A DNA stretch of 64,000 bases from Zoogloea dura (GTDB lineage: Bacteria; Pseudomonadota; Gammaproteobacteria; Burkholderiales; Rhodocyclaceae), in NCBI RefSeq assembly GCF_012927165.1, contig NZ_JABBGA010000021.1:39344-103343 (forward strand), read 5' to 3'. The notes beneath the pieces were generated by a model. That model was not told the origin of the DNA. It saw nothing but the letters and a program-made list of their open reading frames with translations, and made no database searches. Within the stretch, counting starts at the first letter, position 1; every line of letters begins with the position of its first letter. Made by a program: the position numbers and the translations under genes. Shown here in pieces: positions 1 to 7,722 of this stretch.

Positions 1-51
1 CAACGGCCTGCGCTTGATCTGCGCACGGCGGGCGGCTGAAGCCGCCCCTAC
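1..51. repeat. REP-like palindrome fragment
   Basis: Non-coding stretch with a short GC-rich hairpin: GGGCGGC at 30-36, loop TGAA, GCCGCCC at 41-47. Its reverse complement reads TAGGGGCGGCTTCAGCCG, and a closely similar string occurs at 63577-63595 downstream of the last gene. The recurrence suggests a dispersed extragenic palindrome, but only two copies are visible here. Confidence 0.45.
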
Positions 52-63
52 ATGCCCCCTGCA

Positions 64-720
64 TCAAAACGATGTACACACCGTGTATTGCGCGCTGTCC
101 GTCAGTTCTGCCGGGAGCACCGCATTGCCGCTGGCGACGCTGCCGGCGAGCAGGCGGACGCTGCCGCTGTTGGGCTGACCGTCGTCCATGGTGGTGTCGA
201 TCTGGCGGGCGAAGTTGCCGTTGAGGTTGTCCTGGCAGACGAAGAAGCTGCCGGCCCAGCCGCTGATCGGAGTCTGGCCGGTGATGCCGATGCGGCCGCC
301 CATGGCATTGCGGGGCAGCCAGTCGAGCAGGACGATGCCTTCGGCGGCGGGGTTGCGGCTGTCACCGGTGGCCAGGTTGGCCAGGCGGACGTGCTGCCAG
401 AACAGAACCGCCTCGTCGCTGGCGACGCTGGAGTTCCAGGGGCCGTCGATGCGCCCGTTGCCGACGCTGCCACCGGTGCTGGCCTTGATGGCGCCGCCGA
501 GCCGGTTGGTCACCCCGGGGTCGTCGCCCGGCATGGCCCGGAAGCGGTCCTGGTAGGCATAGACGTGGGTGGCGGTGGAGCGGAAGTCGCTGACCATGCT
601 CTTGACCTTGGCACTGTTGATCAGCTCCTGGCCCTTCAGGACGCCACCCAGCAGCAGCCCGATGATGACCAGTACGACGGCGATTTCGACCAGCGTGAAG
701 CCCGCATTTGTCCTGTGCAT
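64..720 (-). CDS. Prepilin-type N-terminal methylation domain protein (pseudopilin)
   Basis: 218 aa. The N-terminus carries a class III prepilin signal: short basic leader MHRTNAG, cleavage expected at G|F, then FTLVEIAVVLVIIGLLLGG, the hydrophobic helix that packs in the pilus core, with Glu at mature position 5. The rest is a globular domain with paired cysteines (CQDN, YTVCTSF at the C-terminus) as in minor pilins. It would be processed by a PilD-type peptidase and assembled in the inner membrane/periplasm. A good ribosome site (GGGGAGA) lies just before the ATG. It is the last gene of a four-gene operon, separated by 146 nt from the preceding pseudopilin. Which system it serves (type II secretion, MSHA-like or type IV pilus) cannot be told from this protein alone. 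Confidence 0.85.
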   Translation of the reverse strand: MHRTNAGFTLVEIAVVLVIIGLLLGGVLKGQELINSAKVKSMVSDFRSTATHVYAYQDRFRAMPGDDPGVTNRLGGAIKASTGGSVGNGRIDGPWNSSVASDEAVLFWQHVRLANLATGDSRNPAAEGIVLLDWLPRNAMGGRIGITGQTPISGWAGSFFVCQDNLNGNFARQIDTTMDDGQPNSGSVRLLAGSVASGNAVLPAELTDSAQYTVCTSF

Positions 721-866
721 GGTGTCTCCCCTTTTTTCCTTGCCGGCCGGATGGCCAGGCAGGTGTTGGTTTGGACTGCCATGTTAATGCCATTGGAATT
801 ATTTGGCGCGGGCTGTTGGGTGGCGTTATGAAGAGTTAACAGAGTTTTTGAATATGGAGGCCGGGT

Positions 867-1577
867 TCAGGGTGCAGGGAGCTTGCCGGCGCTGCTCAGG
901 TGGTAGGCGATCAGATTGGGTGAGAGCCAGGTGAGGCGGTCGTCGAAGGCGCCGCCGGGCGCGTCGGGGTTTTCGGAGAGGGGCCGGCTGTAGAAGCGCT
1001 TGCCATCGGTGGCGGCATTGCGGGCTTCGTCGCTGTTCGTGATGGGGGGCGACAGCACGCTGCCATCGGCGTGGGTGGCGCCGAGGCCGTTGGCCCCGTG
1101 GGACAGAATGACGGCGGGCGACTGGCCGGTGGTGGTGGTGAGGCTCAGCTCGGCGCCGTCGAGGTTGCGGGTGAAGACTTCGAGCTTGCCGTCTTCGAGT
1201 TTGGTCAGGGGTTTGTCGGCGTAGGTCGGGGTGACGACGTAGCGCAGGCGCCGGGACCAGCCGTCCTCACCGCGGATGCCAAGGGTGGCCCAGGGCAGCA
1301 GGCCGTTGTACTGGGTGCACAGCGTGCCGCTGAGGGCCTCCGCGCCGTCGGCAGGCCCTTTGGCCGGGCAGGGCAAGCGGTTGTAGCGGACAAGGTGGCC
1401 GAGCAGGGCGTCCCGGGCTTCGGCCAGCGCTTCGTCGGTGCGTTGTTCGGCCTGGCGGGCGATGCGGGCGGTGAGCCCGGCGGTAAGGGGGCCGGCGAGC
1501 AGGGCCAGGATGAGCAGCACGACGGCCAGCTCGACGAGGGTGAAGCCGGCGGGGTGGCGGGCGGAGTGTTGGGGCAT
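867..1577 (-). CDS. Type II secretion/pilus pseudopilin
   Basis: 236 aa. Leader MPQHSARHPAG followed by FTLVELAVVLLILALLAG gives a clear prepilin peptidase site (G|F) and N-terminal helix. After the helix there is a segment YNRLPCPAKGPADG and then LLPWATLGI. The same LPCP...LPW.TL core recurs in the neighbouring protein encoded at 1592-2791, so the two probably share a fold. It starts 14 nt after the stop of that upstream gene, which supports co-transcription. No residue-level clue to substrate. A minor pseudopilin of a secretion or pilus machine is the best call. Confidence 0.8.
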   Translation of the reverse strand: MPQHSARHPAGFTLVELAVVLLILALLAGPLTAGLTARIARQAEQRTDEALAEARDALLGHLVRYNRLPCPAKGPADGAEALSGTLCTQYNGLLPWATLGIRGEDGWSRRLRYVVTPTYADKPLTKLEDGKLEVFTRNLDGAELSLTTTTGQSPAVILSHGANGLGATHADGSVLSPPITNSDEARNAATDGKRFYSRPLSENPDAPGGAFDDRLTWLSPNLIAYHLSSAGKLPAP

Positions 1578-1591
1578 GGGTTCAGGCGGGG

Positions 1592-2791
1592 TCAGGGCAG
1601 GCAGAGTGCGACGTCTGTGGAGGCCGGGCTGAGGCGGGCGCTGAAGGGCAGGTTGATGCGATCGCTCAGCGGGGCGAGGGTGCCGGCGCCAAGGGCGGCC
1701 AGGGTGGTGTCTTCCAGGTAGGCGCCCGGGTAGGCCGGGTCGGTGGGGGGGAGGCGCGGCTGGCTGGCCAGGCGCTCACCGCCGAAGATGAGGGCGCCCC
1801 GGCAGCGGGTGAGCAGGCGTCCGGCCAGGCAGTCGCTGCCGTCAGCGCAGCGGGCATAGCGCATGAGGCCGGCCCAGTTGGCCACCGGGTCGCGCAGGGT
1901 GTCGCCGCGGCACGGGCCGCTCAGCCCGTTGAGGGCGGGCAGTCGGCCGATCCGGACAGGGCCCAGGAGCTGGTTGCCGGCCGGAGCCGGCAGGCCGCTA
2001 TGGAGCAGGCAGTCGGCCGTTGCCTGGAGGACGCCCTGGAGGTAGCCGGCATAGTTGCCGCGGCTCTTGAGGGGCAGGTAAAGGTCGGTGATGGTGATGA
2101 CGGCGATGCGGTCGTTGCTGTCAGGGGAGGCGGCCTGCAGATCTGTGGTGCCGCTGGCGGCCGGTGTGCCAATGGCTTCGACATAGGCGCTGAGCTTGGC
2201 CGCGTCCGGGTCGCCGCCGCAGCGGCCGGGCCCGGCCTGGCGTTGTTGTGAGGGAAGCGGCGGGCCGGGGGCGATGATGACGGCGGCGGCCAGACCGAGC
2301 GGGTCGCCGGGCAGCGCAACGGTGCCGCCGGATTGATCGACGAGGCGGAAGCTGCCGGTGCTGTCCCAATTGAGGGCGGTGGGCTTGGGATTGTTCTTGA
2401 CGTTGCCGGAGACGGCGTACCACAGGCATTCGCCGGCGCCGTCGCGGAGGTCGGGCAGGTTGAGGGTGAGCCAGGGCAGGCGACCGATGACGGCCCGGCC
2501 CTGGTTGCCGCAGGTCTCGGCGGAGCCGTCGCCGTCGAGGTCGGGGCAGGGCAGGTAGCCGTAGTCGGCGTTGGGGTGACCTTGTTCGCGGTAGGTGGCG
2601 GCGAATCCGATGAGGGCCTGGCGGGCGCTGGCGAGGGCGCGGGTGCTGCGGATCTCGGCGGCGAGCCGGCGGGCGGCTTGGTCGGCGGGCGTGTTGTGGT
2701 GGGCCAGCAGCCAGCCCAGACCACCAAGACCGAGCAGGACGATCAGGGCCGGCAGGATCATGCCGCGCTGGGGGCTGGCTGCGCCGGGCAT
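1592..2791 (-). CDS. Single-span membrane protein with pseudopilin-like LPCP core
   Basis: 399 aa. Begins MPGAASPQRGMILPALIVLL, a hydrophobic N-terminal helix without the canonical G|FTLVE site, so it looks like a PilX/GspK-like or anchored relative rather than a typical pseudopilin. The region around residue 75 has YGYLPCPDLDGDG and then GRLPWLTLNLPD, the same LPCP/LPW signature as in the next gene. Several later cysteines (CLWY, GRCGGD, CRGDT, CADGSDC, CRGALI, ending ALCLP) suggest periplasmic disulfides. The start was chosen because its ATG overlaps the stop of the upstream gene by one base (TGATG), a usual sign of translational coupling. The open frame extends further upstream but only as antisense-like Arg/Pro-rich sequence. 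Confidence 0.7.
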   Translation of the reverse strand: MPGAASPQRGMILPALIVLLGLGGLGWLLAHHNTPADQAARRLAAEIRSTRALASARQALIGFAATYREQGHPNADYGYLPCPDLDGDGSAETCGNQGRAVIGRLPWLTLNLPDLRDGAGECLWYAVSGNVKNNPKPTALNWDSTGSFRLVDQSGGTVALPGDPLGLAAAVIIAPGPPLPSQQRQAGPGRCGGDPDAAKLSAYVEAIGTPAASGTTDLQAASPDSNDRIAVITITDLYLPLKSRGNYAGYLQGVLQATADCLLHSGLPAPAGNQLLGPVRIGRLPALNGLSGPCRGDTLRDPVANWAGLMRYARCADGSDCLAGRLLTRCRGALIFGGERLASQPRLPPTDPAYPGAYLEDTTLAALGAGTLAPLSDRINLPFSARLSPASTDVALCLP

Positions 2792-3126
2792 CAGGGAGGG
2801 CTGGCCGGCGGGGTGCCGACGCGCAGGCGGTGCGTGCGTCCGTCGGCGGTGGTGATGAGGGCGCTGCTGTCGCGCAGGCGGATCCGGGATGCCTCGCCGG
2901 GCGTGGCCTTGCCGTCGAGGAAGAGGGTGGGCGGCCCTTCGCTGCGGGTGATGATGCCGTCCAGGCGGGGCGGCGGCGAGGGGGGCTCGGCCCTGCTGAG
3001 GGGCTGCTCCATGCGGGCGCGCTCGGCCGGGGTGAAGAAGAGGCGCCCAAGAGGTTCTGCCCGCACGCCGGGGCCGGCGACGAGAAGGGTGATGGGCAGG
3101 AGTATGCGTATCGATGTGTATGGCAT
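2791..3126 (-). CDS. Small exported protein, MshK/PilP-like
   Basis: 111 aa. The N-terminal signal peptide MPYTSIRILLPITLLVAG is followed by LGRLFFTPAERARMEQPL, a motif I associate with small periplasmic proteins in pilus and type II-secretion loci (MshK-like). The remainder (DGIITRSEGPPTLFLDGKAT) resembles a short beta-rich domain that presents a modified residue or value to an inner-membrane complex. First gene of the pseudopilin operon, and its stop overlaps the next start. A 7-bp inverted repeat (3108-3114/3128-3134) brackets the start codon. The family name is inferred from pattern and context. Confidence 0.6.
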   Translation of the reverse strand: MPYTSIRILLPITLLVAGPGVRAEPLGRLFFTPAERARMEQPLSRAEPPSPPPRLDGIITRSEGPPTLFLDGKATPGEASRIRLRDSSALITTADGRTHRLRVGTPPASPP

Positions 3127-3134
3127 GTCGATAC
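3108..3134. promoter_or_regulatory. Inverted repeat over the start of the pseudopilin operon
   Basis: GTATCGA at 3108-3114 and TCGATAC at 3128-3134, spaced by 13 nt, enclose the ATG (3124-3126) of the first pilus gene. This could be an operator or an mRNA hairpin hiding the start. No factor can be named. Confidence 0.35.
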
Positions 3135-3145
3135 GAATTTAGCAT

Positions 3146-3170
3146 AAAGCCGGCGCGGGGCCGGCTTTTT
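3146..3170. terminator. Hairpin between pseudopilin operon and diguanylate cyclase
   Basis: AAAGCCGGC (3146-3154) pairs with GCCGGCTTT (3160-3168). A run of five T follows on the plus strand. For the diguanylate cyclase on the minus strand the stem lies directly downstream but the U-tail is only TTTAT, so it would be a modest terminator there. Confidence 0.5.
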
Positions 3171-3207
3171 GCTCTGTACTGCCGGCCCGGGTGGGCACCC
3201 GATGCTG

Positions 3208-5028
3208 TCAGGGGGCGGAGATGACCCGGTTCTTGCCGGAGCGCTTGGCGATGTACATGGCCTTGTCGGCCCGGTCGATGGCGGATTCGGGGGTTTCCTC
3301 GGGGCGCATCTGGACGACCCCGGCGCTGAAGGTGATCAGCAGCTTCTGCTGGCGGGCCAGGAAGAAGCGCTTGGTGAGGGCGCGCTGCAGGCGGACCAGG
3401 GTGCTCACCGCGCTGTCGAGCTGGGTGTCGGGCAGCAGGATGACGAATTCCTCGCCGCCGTAGCGGGCAACGGAGTCCTGTGGGCGGACGTTTTCGCGGA
3501 CGACTTCGGCGAGGTGCTGGAGGGCCTCGTCGCCGGTCTGGTGGCCGTGCTGGTCGTTGATGAGCTTGAAGTTGTCCACGTCGAGCAGGCCGATGCACAG
3601 CGCCGAGCCGCGGCGCTGGGCCAGGGCGGTCTCGCGGGCCAGAGCTTCATCAAGGCCCTTGCGGTTGAGCACGCCGGTGAGGGGGTCGTGACGGATCAGC
3701 TCGCTGGTTTGTTCGAGTTCGATCTGCAGGCGGGTTATTTCGCCATTGGCGTGGTTGACGCGGGAGCGCAACTCATCGAGTTCCTGGCGGGAGCGGCGGG
3801 TGGATTCCTGCACCGTCCGGGTTTCGCGCATGACCTCGTCGATGACGTCGGTGAGCTCGCTGATGTCGGCGGCCCCGGCAATGCGCTCGGCGCACTTTTC
3901 GATCTTGTCGTGGTAGTCGCCGGTGGATTCGGAGAAGTCGCTGAGGCGATCGACAAAGCGGGCCAGCATCTCCTTGAGCCGGGCCTGGGCTTCGCTGAGC
4001 TCGTTCTTGAGGGCGCCCTGGCGGTTGATGACATCACGCAGGCGGGTTTCGAGTTCGCCGAGGATGCGGATGTCCAGCGGGTGGTCGAACATTTCGCCCA
4101 TCAGGGCGAGCTGGCCCTGCAGCCAGCGATCGTCCACGACCAGCTGGCTGATGTTGTCGAGGATGAGGTGGAGGACGCGTTGCAGGGCGTCGCGCAGGGC
4201 GTGCTGGTCTTCGGCGGTCCAGTCCAGGCTGGCGCGCAGGCGGTCGAGGCGCTCGCGCAGGGATTGGGGGGCGGAGGTGCCGCGGATGGCGCTGGAGAGT
4301 GCTTCGGCCTCGCTGGCCAGGTCGGGGTCGGCTGGGCGGACCTGGCTGGCCAGGCTGGCCAGCAGGGTGGCCAGCATGTCGGCAAAGGCCTGATCGCTGC
4401 CGCCAGCCGGGGGCGTCGGGGCGAGTTCCATGACCGGAGCCGTCGCCGGTGCTGCGGCCGGGGCCGTGGCAGCAGGGGCGGCGGCGGTTGCATTGCCGTT
4501 GCCGGGGAGTTCTTCATCGCCATTGCGGGACCACGAGCGCAGCAGGCCTTGCAGGCGTTCGTGGAGTTTTTCGGGGTTGTTGCCGGAGGCATTGAGCACC
4601 CGGTCGAGCATTTCGCGCTTGCGGGCCTGGGTCAGGCCGGCCTGGCGGCGGTCCCATTCGGCGATGAGGTCGCGCAGCAGGCTGCCCCAGTTGAGGTCGA
4701 GCTGCTCGCTGCGGGTGAAGCCCTCGATGAGCACGCTGCGCATGGCGGCCCAGTCGGACTGGGCGACCGAGGCTTCAAATTCGCGCACCAGGCGCAGGGA
4801 TTCGTGGTTGTTGCGGGGCAGGGCTGCGGCAATGAGCTTGAGGGCGCGCTCCGGGAAGACATCCTCGGCGATCGAGCCGGCGATCTCGTGGTACAGCGAG
4901 CGGTAGTTGTCCGGAGTCGGGGCGATGCGCCGCAGGGCGAGCTGGCGCAGGGTTTCACGGGCAACGTCAGACGGCTGACTGGTGTCGGTCATTTTGGCTC
5001 GGCGAGGGAAGGAGGGGCGTTGGTTCAT
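3208..5028 (-). CDS. Diguanylate cyclase (GGEEF), DgcP-like
   Basis: 606 aa from the ATG chosen here. The first part (LRQLALRRIAPTPDNYRSLY...) is an alpha-helical domain typical of DgcP-like cyclases. An Ala/Pro linker follows around residues 155-185, then a long helical region and a C-terminal GGDEF domain. The active site is YGGEEF (residues 524-528), with an RPQD inhibitory site five residues before it, so both catalysis (2 GTP to c-di-GMP) and product inhibition look intact. No membrane segment is seen, so it is probably cytoplasmic. Start: the ATG at 5028 has an AGG seven bases upstream. Alternatives are 5067 (inside a hairpin) and 4992 (MTDTSQPSD, where family similarity begins). It is the only cyclase with an intact signature in the window. 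Confidence 0.88.
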   Translation of the reverse strand: MNQRPSFPRRAKMTDTSQPSDVARETLRQLALRRIAPTPDNYRSLYHEIAGSIAEDVFPERALKLIAAALPRNNHESLRLVREFEASVAQSDWAAMRSVLIEGFTRSEQLDLNWGSLLRDLIAEWDRRQAGLTQARKREMLDRVLNASGNNPEKLHERLQGLLRSWSRNGDEELPGNGNATAAAPAATAPAAAPATAPVMELAPTPPAGGSDQAFADMLATLLASLASQVRPADPDLASEAEALSSAIRGTSAPQSLRERLDRLRASLDWTAEDQHALRDALQRVLHLILDNISQLVVDDRWLQGQLALMGEMFDHPLDIRILGELETRLRDVINRQGALKNELSEAQARLKEMLARFVDRLSDFSESTGDYHDKIEKCAERIAGAADISELTDVIDEVMRETRTVQESTRRSRQELDELRSRVNHANGEITRLQIELEQTSELIRHDPLTGVLNRKGLDEALARETALAQRRGSALCIGLLDVDNFKLINDQHGHQTGDEALQHLAEVVRENVRPQDSVARYGGEEFVILLPDTQLDSAVSTLVRLQRALTKRFFLARQQKLLITFSAGVVQMRPEETPESAIDRADKAMYIAKRSGKNRVISAP

Positions 5029-5047
5029 CCTGCGGCCTGCGGGTTTG

Positions 5048-5069
5048 CCATGCCATTCGTATGGCATGG
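5048..5069. promoter_or_regulatory. Perfect hairpin in the leader of the diguanylate cyclase
   Basis: CCATGCCAT (5048-5056), loop TCGT, ATGGCATGG (5061-5069): a perfect 9-bp stem ending 20 nt upstream of the chosen start and containing the alternative upstream ATG (5067). It may influence translation or be a protein-binding palindrome. Confidence 0.35.
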
Positions 5070-5171
5070 GGCTGGGTCGCTAATCTTATCGGATAACGGC
5101 TCATCCCCAGCGGCCTTGAGGACAGGAATCGAAGATCCTGAGCTGTCGGGATGCCAGGAGTGTCGTTTTTT

Positions 5172-5813
5172 TTACTCCGCCAGACCGTGCTTGAGGCCGT
5201 AGTGGGTGAGCTCGGCGTTGTTGCGGAGGTTCATCTTCTCGAGCAGACGGGCGCGGTACACGCTGACGGTCTTGACGCTGAGGTTGAGGGCTTCGGCGAT
5301 CTCGGTGGGGGTCTTGCCAGAGGCGATCATGCAGAGGGTCTGGTATTCCCGGTCGGACAGCTTTTCGTGGGCGGGCCGGTCTGAGTCCTCGCCGATGGCG
5401 TTGGCCAGCTCTTCGGCCAGGGAGGGGCTGACGTATTTCTTGCCGCTGGCCACCTGGCGGATGGCGGTGACCAGCAGGTCGGGGGCGCTCTGCTTGGTGA
5501 GGTAGCCGGCCGCGCCGGCCTTGAGGGCACGGATGGCGTATTGCTCCTCCGGGTACATGCTGAGGATGAGGATGGGCAGGCGGGGGAATTCCTTCTTGAT
5601 GAGCTTGAGCGCATCGATGCCGTTGCGGTCGGGCATGGAGACGTCCATCAGGATCACGTCCCATTCGCCGCTGCGCACCATCTGAACCGCCTGGACGCCG
5701 TTCTCGGCTTCGCCGGTGACGGTGAGGTCGGGCGTGTCGGAGAGGATCTGGCGCAGGCCCTGGCGGACGATGGCGTGGTCGTCGGCGATCAGGACTCGGA
5801 TGGGCTTGCTCAT
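5172..5813 (-). CDS. NarL/LuxR-family response regulator
   Basis: 213 aa. Residues 1-125 are a receiver domain with acidic pocket D11/D12, phospho-acceptor D57 (LMDVSMPDRNG) and a conserved lysine near residue 107. Residues ~148-213 form a LuxR-type helix-turn-helix (LSDREYQTLCMIASGKTPTE, then LSVKTVSVYRARL). It would bind DNA as a dimer when phosphorylated. The start overlaps the stop of the upstream kinase gene by four bases (ATGA), marking it as the cognate partner. Target genes are unknown. The intervening 143 nt before the diguanylate cyclase leave it open whether that gene is co-transcribed. Confidence 0.93.
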   Translation of the reverse strand: MSKPIRVLIADDHAIVRQGLRQILSDTPDLTVTGEAENGVQAVQMVRSGEWDVILMDVSMPDRNGIDALKLIKKEFPRLPILILSMYPEEQYAIRALKAGAAGYLTKQSAPDLLVTAIRQVASGKKYVSPSLAEELANAIGEDSDRPAHEKLSDREYQTLCMIASGKTPTEIAEALNLSVKTVSVYRARLLEKMNLRNNAELTHYGLKHGLAE

Positions 5814-7372
5814 GCTGGGGTGCTCCGGGTGGTGGGCTGGGTTTCCTCGGGGGGGCCGGGCCGCAGCGGGGCGCGCAGGACGAGGCGCGTGCCGTGAGGC
5901 TGGACGGGGCTGAGCCCGAGGGTGCCGCCCAGGCTGCTCATGCGCTCGCGGATTCCGCGCAGGCCGAAGGAGCGGGGTTTCTGGAGGTCGGTGGCGGCGA
6001 GGCCGCAACCATCGTCGGTGATCTCGAGGACGGCTTCGTCTCCTTCCTGCATGAGCCGGATGTCCACCTGGGTGCCGCGGGCGTGCTTGCTGACGTTGGT
6101 GAGCGCCTCCTGGAAAATGCGGAAGAAGGCCAGGGCGGTATCGTAGTCCGGGTCGAGGTCGTGGTCGGTACAGAGAATGTTACAAGTGATGCCGGTGCGC
6201 TGGGCAAAGTCTTCGCCCTGGGATTCGATGGCCGCGGCGAGGCCGAAATCCTGGAGGATGCCGGGACGCAGCTCGCGGGTGACGCGGCCGACGGTGGCGA
6301 TGGCGTCGTCCACCATGCGACCGACGTTGCGCGCACGTTCGCGAGCCTGGGCCGGTTGTGCCTCGAGCTTGGCTTCGAGCAGGGACATCTCGAACTTCAT
6401 GGCGACCAGGGTGCCGCCCAGCACGTCATGCACGTCCCGCGCGATCCGCTCCCGCTCGTCTTCCTTGATGCGTTGCAGGTGGTTGGACAGGGCGGCGAGC
6501 TGGCTGCGGGATTCCCGCAGGTCAGCCTCGACGTGCTTGCTGTGGGTGATGTTCCACATCACACCCTCCCACACCACCTCGCCGGAGTCCGAGAGCCGGG
6601 GCGAGCTGCGCAGGTTGATCCATTTCTGTTCGCCGGACGGGAGCTGGATGCGGCCTTCCCAGTTGAGGGTGGCCAGGCTGGTCGCCGAATCGGCTGCCGC
6701 CTTGACGAAGCGCGGCAGGTCTTCGTCGAGCAGCCAGGTCATCCAGCCGCCGGAGCCGCCGATCAGCTCTTCGGCGGGGGCGCCGAAGAGCATCGCCGCG
6801 GCCTCGCTGAGATACTGGAAGCCGAGGGTGCCGTTGGCGGAGTAGCCCATCTGGAAGACCACCCCCGGGATGTTGTCGGTGAGTGCCCGCAGGCGCGCTT
6901 CGCTGCGCCGCAGGGTGAGTTCTGCCAGCCGCTTCTCGTGCCGGTTGGCGACTTCCCGCAGTTCCCGCTCGACGGCGGGGATGAGACGGTCGAGCTTGTT
7001 CTTGCTGAGGTAGTCGTGGGCGCCGGCGCGCATCGCGGCGATGGCCTCGTCCTCCTGCATGACGCCGGAGACAATGATGAAGGGCACGTCGAGGGCCAGC
7101 TTCTGGGTCAGCCACAGGGCCCCCCGCGCGCTGAAGCCGGGCAGGTTGTGGTCGCACAGGATCAGGTCCCAGCGCTCGTCGCGGAGGGCTTCGCGCATCT
7201 CGTTCTCGGAGGTGACCTGGCAGTAGACCGGGTTGTAGCCCGCCTTGCGGAAATGGTGCAGCAGGAGCAGGACGTCGTTCTCCGAATCCTCGATGAACAT
7301 CAGGCGGAGCGTCTTGCGGGACGGGGCTTCCAGGGGGTTGGAAGGGACGTCAACCTTGGTGGCGGTGGGCAT
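5810..7372 (-). CDS. REC-PAS-HisKA_3 sensor kinase (NarX/DegS type)
   Basis: 520 aa, no transmembrane helix seen. Order: receiver domain (residues ~22-145, acceptor D74 in ILCDHNLPGF), coiled segment, PAS domain (~170-290, RALTDNIPGVVFQMGY), HisKA_3 dimerisation domain with the phospho-histidine H315 in ARDVHDVLGG, and a HATPase_c domain (DDGCGLAATD, SFGLRGIRERM). The N-terminal receiver on a HisKA_3 kinase means it can itself take a phosphoryl input, so it probably sits mid-way in a relay instead of sensing directly. The PAS may bind a small ligand or flavin/haem; none can be named. ATGA overlap with the downstream NarL-type regulator. Confidence 0.9.
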   Translation of the reverse strand: MPTATKVDVPSNPLEAPSRKTLRLMFIEDSENDVLLLLHHFRKAGYNPVYCQVTSENEMREALRDERWDLILCDHNLPGFSARGALWLTQKLALDVPFIIVSGVMQEDEAIAAMRAGAHDYLSKNKLDRLIPAVERELREVANRHEKRLAELTLRRSEARLRALTDNIPGVVFQMGYSANGTLGFQYLSEAAAMLFGAPAEELIGGSGGWMTWLLDEDLPRFVKAAADSATSLATLNWEGRIQLPSGEQKWINLRSSPRLSDSGEVVWEGVMWNITHSKHVEADLRESRSQLAALSNHLQRIKEDERERIARDVHDVLGGTLVAMKFEMSLLEAKLEAQPAQARERARNVGRMVDDAIATVGRVTRELRPGILQDFGLAAAIESQGEDFAQRTGITCNILCTDHDLDPDYDTALAFFRIFQEALTNVSKHARGTQVDIRLMQEGDEAVLEITDDGCGLAATDLQKPRSFGLRGIRERMSSLGGTLGLSPVQPHGTRLVLRAPLRPGPPEETQPTTRSTPA

Positions 7373-7410
7373 GCGTGAGTCTGGCGGCTGCGTGAATGAG
7401 GCGGTTTGTT

Positions 7411-7416
7411 TATAAT
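7411..7416 (+). promoter_or_regulatory. -10 box upstream of tRNA-Thr
   Basis: A consensus TATAAT sits at 7411-7416 with a GC-rich discriminator after it, but no good -35 at 16-18 nt and a 100-nt gap to the tRNA. Tentative promoter for tRNA-Thr. Confidence 0.4.
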
Positions 7417-7517
7417 CCGGCCCTCGACAGGGTCTGAGCCTCCTCGAAGCATAGTGCAGCCCGGCCTTTTCCGTCCATGTGCGCGCCTTGCCGGAGGGTG
7501 TCACCGGCCTCGTCAGA

Positions 7518-7591
7518 GCCCCCTTAGTTAAGTGGTATAACAGTTGACTTGTAATCATCAGTTGGCGGTTCGATTCCGTCAGGGGGCACCA
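7518..7591 (+). tRNA. tRNA-Thr (UGU)
   Basis: Acceptor GCCCCCT pairs with AGGGGGC, encoded CCA end (7589-7591), D stem GTTA/TAAC, T arm GGCGG-TTCGATT-CCGTC. The anticodon loop CTTGTAA gives anticodon TGT (threonine, ACA codons). The anticodon stem GTTGA/TCATC contains a U-U mismatch at pair 28-42, which is unusual but does not destroy the fold. Confidence 0.9.
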
Positions 7592-7722
7592 GAATAATCA
7601 GGCACTTGGGCCGATCCGCGAGGGTCGGCCCTTGTTCTTTGCGGGGCCGGCGGGCACCCGGTGGCCATACTGTGCCACCAGGGCTTCCGCCTTGCCTTGC
7701 GATGCGACAGGATGGAGTGGCG

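Noticed and set aside
2792..3598. N-terminal extension of the 399-aa pseudopilin-like protein
   Set aside because: Arg/Pro-rich sequence antisense-like and overlapping the 111-aa exported protein; the TGATG junction gives a better start.
5894..7378. Open frame of about 490 codons on the plus strand opposite the sensor kinase
   Set aside because: Val/Gly/Glu-rich low-information product antisense to a clear kinase gene.
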